A stretch of DNA of 32,490 bases from Desulfurococcales archaeon ex4484_217_1 (GTDB taxonomy: Archaea > Thermoproteota > Thermoprotei_A > EX4484-217-1). Both the position numbers and the translations under genes were made by a program. The stretch is from the NCBI GenBank assembly GCA_002254745.1, contig NJED01000001.1:1-32490 (forward strand), given 5' to 3'. Positions 30,206 to 32,490 of the stretch are shown piece after piece (the stretch's first letter is position 1; every line of letters begins with the position of its first letter). The notes under the pieces were generated by a model that ran no database searches, had not been told where the DNA came from, and saw only the letters and a program-made list of their open reading frames with translations.

Positions 30206-32026
30206 ATGGACTTAGGGTTGAAATGTATCTTACTTACCGTAGTTCAGCTGGCTATAATACTCTACTTACTATCCGGTGTTTATGCAGCTTTTATAGCGAA
30301 CATATACATAGTGTGGGCTTTTATCTCTTTATCCTTAATAATTGCTTCCATACTTCTCGAGTCCCCAATAGCAGCATTAGTAGAAACATTTTCAGCCGTA
30401 CTATCTTTGCTTATTATAAAGAAATTACTAAACGTATGTTTAACGTTTATTCATGAGTATAGGTTAGCTGTAATAACGATAAATATAGATAATATAATCG
30501 GCAATCCAATAACCTACGCCATAGTGTTTTCAGCTTTTATAGCATCATATTATTCATGGAGCTTAATTCTTAAAAGAGGAGACGTAGTAGTTGATAGGTT
30601 AAAAAATATAGGAATGTCTTTAAGAAGCATTCAGAAAAACCTATTAGCTAAGTCTTCAGTTGTAATGTTAATTGCCTTTCTTATAACGTTAATTAAGCCT
30701 ATGGAGATATATGAGGAAGTAATGTACATTCTCGGAGTTGTTTTTTCTCTACTATTGCTTGTATTAAAAGGGTATAGAGCAAGTAAAAATTTATGTGCTG
30801 TAGCCTCATGGATTATCCTTCCCTATGCTATGTTTAAAGGTGTTGCACTTGAAAGCACCGTGGAAGAAGAAAAGGTAATAGAAGGTGTCAAAATAGGTAA
30901 AATAGTTTCTAGACTAGTGTATGGTAAACCTGCTAACGTGTGGTTGAAAGAGAAACTTCACTTACCCAAATCTCCAAGTTGGTATTGGAAAGTTGAATCA
31001 GGGACATATACTTACAACCCCTATTCTCAAATAAACTACCATATTTTAATAGCTGGAAGCAGTGGGACTGGAAAGTCGAGCCTAGCTAAAAAACTAATAA
31101 AAGAACTTTATTACCAATGGGCAATACCTTGCTTAGTTATAGATCCACACAATGAATATGTTAGAGTTATTGAGGAACTTGACGGCATAGTCGTAGATGC
31201 TTCCAAAATATCTATAAACCCCTTAGAACTTGATGAATGTTCTCCAAGAGAAAGAATAGTTCAAGTAGCTGATACTATACAACGCGTGTTTAGACTAGGT
31301 AACCTCCAAAGAGCCGTTCTCGAAGATCTCCTAGAAGAAGCTTACGCTGAGAAGGGAATAATAAACGATGATCCTGAAACATGGAAGCTAAAGCCACCAA
31401 CATTTCTGACATTGCTTAAGGTTATAGAGAAGAGAATAGAGTACGCTAGAAGCAGTGGTGAGAGATCAAGATATGAGGGGTTAAAGCCATACATTAGACT
31501 GTTATCAACATCGATATTTAGAGAGACCACGATAAGCTTTTCAGACATTCTTAGTAAACCTAGTGTAGTAGCTATGGCTAATTTGCCTGGTGACCATGTG
31601 AAAGCTATTTTATCAGAAACCCTTCTAAGAAAAATAGCCCATTACATGTATGTTTCAGGAGAAAGCATGGGATTGTCGCATTACATAGTTATTGATGAAG
31701 CTCATAGAATATGTAGAAGAAGCACAGAACCTTCTCTGGTAGCGAGACTAATGATGGAAAGTAGGAAGTACGGTATAGGTTTCATAATAATAACACAACA
31801 ACCATTAGACATAGATGAAGGCATTATAGCAAATAGTGCTTTAAAAATATCCTTTAAACTTTCTGAACCGGAAAACTTGGACTATATGGCTAAGACCTTA
31901 GCAGGGTATATTTCGGAAAATAGGCTGGAAATTTTTAAGGAAGCACTTTATTATATGCCTAGATTCTATGCTATAGTAAGAGATAGTAGACTAGCAGAAC
32001 CCGCCATAGTGAAAATAGAAATCTAA
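30206..32026 (+). CDS. Membrane-anchored HerA/VirB4-like DNA-translocase ATPase, not assigned to a system
   Basis: About 606 residues. The first 210 hold roughly six hydrophobic helices (for example IIASILLESPIAALVETF, MLIAFLITLIKPM, LGVVFSLLLLVL). The rest is a HerA/FtsK-type core: IAGSSGTGKSS (Walker A), LVIDPHNEYVR, IVIDEAHRICR (Walker B with catalytic Glu) and RKYGIGFIIITQQPLDIDEG (sensor). The arrangement is unlike CedB, with a longer membrane part and different ends. It lies alone with its own promoter; a TATA-like TTTTAAAC (30175-30183) puts the start near 30203, so I choose ATG at 30206 over GTG at 30191. DNA or protein export, or a pilus motor, are possible. Confidence 0.72.
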   Translation: MDLGLKCILLTVVQLAIILYLLSGVYAAFIANIYIVWAFISLSLIIASILLESPIAALVETFSAVLSLLIIKKLLNVCLTFIHEYRLAVITINIDNIIGNPITYAIVFSAFIASYYSWSLILKRGDVVVDRLKNIGMSLRSIQKNLLAKSSVVMLIAFLITLIKPMEIYEEVMYILGVVFSLLLLVLKGYRASKNLCAVASWIILPYAMFKGVALESTVEEEKVIEGVKIGKIVSRLVYGKPANVWLKEKLHLPKSPSWYWKVESGTYTYNPYSQINYHILIAGSSGTGKSSLAKKLIKELYYQWAIPCLVIDPHNEYVRVIEELDGIVVDASKISINPLELDECSPRERIVQVADTIQRVFRLGNLQRAVLEDLLEEAYAEKGIINDDPETWKLKPPTFLTLLKVIEKRIEYARSSGERSRYEGLKPYIRLLSTSIFRETTISFSDILSKPSVVAMANLPGDHVKAILSETLLRKIAHYMYVSGESMGLSHYIVIDEAHRICRRSTEPSLVARLMMESRKYGIGFIIITQQPLDIDEGIIANSALKISFKLSEPENLDYMAKTLAGYISENRLEIFKEALYYMPRFYAIVRDSRLAEPAIVKIEI

Positions 32027-32106
32027 CTTAGCAATAATACTTTTAAACTTCCTTAAAATACTAAATGTTGCAAATAAGCTTTCAAACAATAGCGCGGGAG
32101 GTTTAA

Positions 32107-32337
32107 ATGCTATTGACTTCTGAAACAGAGGAATTGTCTGAGGAAACAGAGAGAACACGTACTGAGATAACTGAAGAAGAATATGGAGAAGAATTTTCTA
32201 TTCAAGATCTAGAGTTTTTCATTGAAATAACAGAGTTTTGGGAGAACATTCTTGGAGGGAAAATGTCAATAAAAGAACTTATAAAGGCTAAGAAAGCTAA
32301 GGTCAAACCTAAACCTAAGAGAAGAAAGAGAAAGTAA
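32107..32337 (+). CDS. rpo13: RNA polymerase subunit Rpo13
   Basis: Crenarchaeal-specific subunit that sits on the jaw/clamp near downstream DNA. Seen in 76 residues: a long acidic disordered N-terminus (SEETERTRTEITEEEYGEE), the family helix-turn-helix core FSIQDLEFFIEITEFWENIL-GGKMSIKEL, and a basic tail KKAKVKPKPKRRKRK. The motif SIQDxE...W(E/D)NxLxGK(M/I)S is that of Sulfolobus Rpo13. A GGGAGGT motif (32096-32102) is 4 nt upstream of the ATG, and a TATA-like ACTTTTAAACTT (32039-32050) predicts a short leader. The divergence from Sulfolobus is large, so confirmation by a profile search would help. Confidence 0.8.
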   Translation: MLLTSETEELSEETERTRTEITEEEYGEEFSIQDLEFFIEITEFWENILGGKMSIKELIKAKKAKVKPKPKRRKRK

Positions 32338-32340
32338 TGT

Positions 32341-32490
32341 TCAAATAGAGCTTTCAATGACATTAACTTCAAAACCTAAACTCTTTAGTGCCTCAACTAT
32401 ATCTTTTAGCTTAATATTTTTATCGAAAAATAAACCTATCTTCTTAGTGTTGCTCGTTCTTATGAGCTTAACCTTATCAAATAACACTCT
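32341..32490 (-). CDS. Partial CDS, 3' end only
   Basis: The window ends inside a minus-strand gene. Its last 49 codons read RVLFDKVKLIRTSNTKKIGL, then FFDKNIKLKDIVEALKSLGF and EVNVIESSI, followed by TGA at 32341-32343. A strand-helix-strand pattern (KIGLFFD, DIVEALKSLG, FEVNVIE) is visible, but no family can be named. It is convergent with rpo13, 3 nt apart. Confidence 0.6.
   Translation of the reverse strand, partial: RVLFDKVKLIRTSNTKKIGLFFDKNIKLKDIVEALKSLGFEVNVIESSI

Noticed and set aside
1..32490. tRNA genes, rRNA, CRISPR arrays, insertion sequences and viral genes
   Set aside because: No T-arm plus acceptor pairing, no spaced repeats, no transposase or integrase motif was seen on either strand; weak tRNA-like words in 19960-20010 did not fold into a cloverleaf.

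Overview
The window looks like chromosomal DNA of a hyperthermophilic crenarchaeon (Thermoproteota, class Thermoprotei; the AT-rich composition and gene set would suit a Desulfurococcales- or Ignisphaera-like lineage, but I cannot fix the genus). The evidence is an Rpo13 RNA polymerase subunit, ribosomal protein L13e, a Ced-type DNA-import operon, a short pyruvoyl-dependent decarboxylase of the AdoMet/arginine decarboxylase family, archaeal PriL, wyosine enzymes, archaeal TATA boxes, GGTGA-type Shine-Dalgarno motifs and frequent GTG/TTG starts. No tRNA, rRNA, insertion sequence or CRISPR array was found.

Layout. 1-3.2 kb: biotin ligase, a winged-helix protein, a broken ribbon-helix-helix gene, an HhH-GPD/Fe-S glycosylase-like protein, dUTPase, and the decarboxylase behind a striking G/C-tract leader. 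3.2-7.5 kb: geranylgeranyl-reductase-like flavoprotein, SpoIIM-like membrane protein, tandem zinc protein, L13e with an Lrp regulator, DUF211, and a VIT1/CCC1-like transporter. 7.5-11 kb: RNA block with MetRS-beta-like tRNA-binding protein, Taw3, PhoH-KH ATPase and a Trm5/Taw2-family enzyme. 11-17 kb: a broken amidohydrolase, an HTH/coiled-coil protein, and a nucleoside-degradation operon (uridine phosphorylase, aIF2B-like protein, broken ribose-1,5-bisphosphate isomerase, PfkB kinase). 17.1 kb: a C/D box sRNA. 17.2-20 kb: Hsp20, PriL and hypotheticals. 20-24.2 kb: the operon cedA1-cedA-cedA2-cedB with a divergent RHH regulator. 24.6-32.5 kb: hexapeptide acyltransferase plus an unusual PAPS-reductase-like multidomain Fe-S protein, an Lhr-family helicase, a membrane-anchored HerA-type ATPase, Rpo13, and the 3' end of one more gene.

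Themes. (1) Genome decay by internal deletion: three genes (RHH at 1.1 kb, amidohydrolase at 11-12 kb, R15P isomerase at 14-15 kb) each keep both ends but lack an internal segment and change frame. The biotin ligase also seems short in its middle. (2) Seven of twelve convergent gene pairs overlap at their 3' ends. (3) The most system-like parts are the compact four-gene Ced locus with its candidate regulator, and two uncharacterised assemblies: the acyltransferase/PAPS-reductase-like pair and the membrane HerA ATPase.

All calls come from reading the sequence and remembered family motifs; no searches were run. Where an internal start codon has a better Shine-Dalgarno or promoter context, that start is used and noted.
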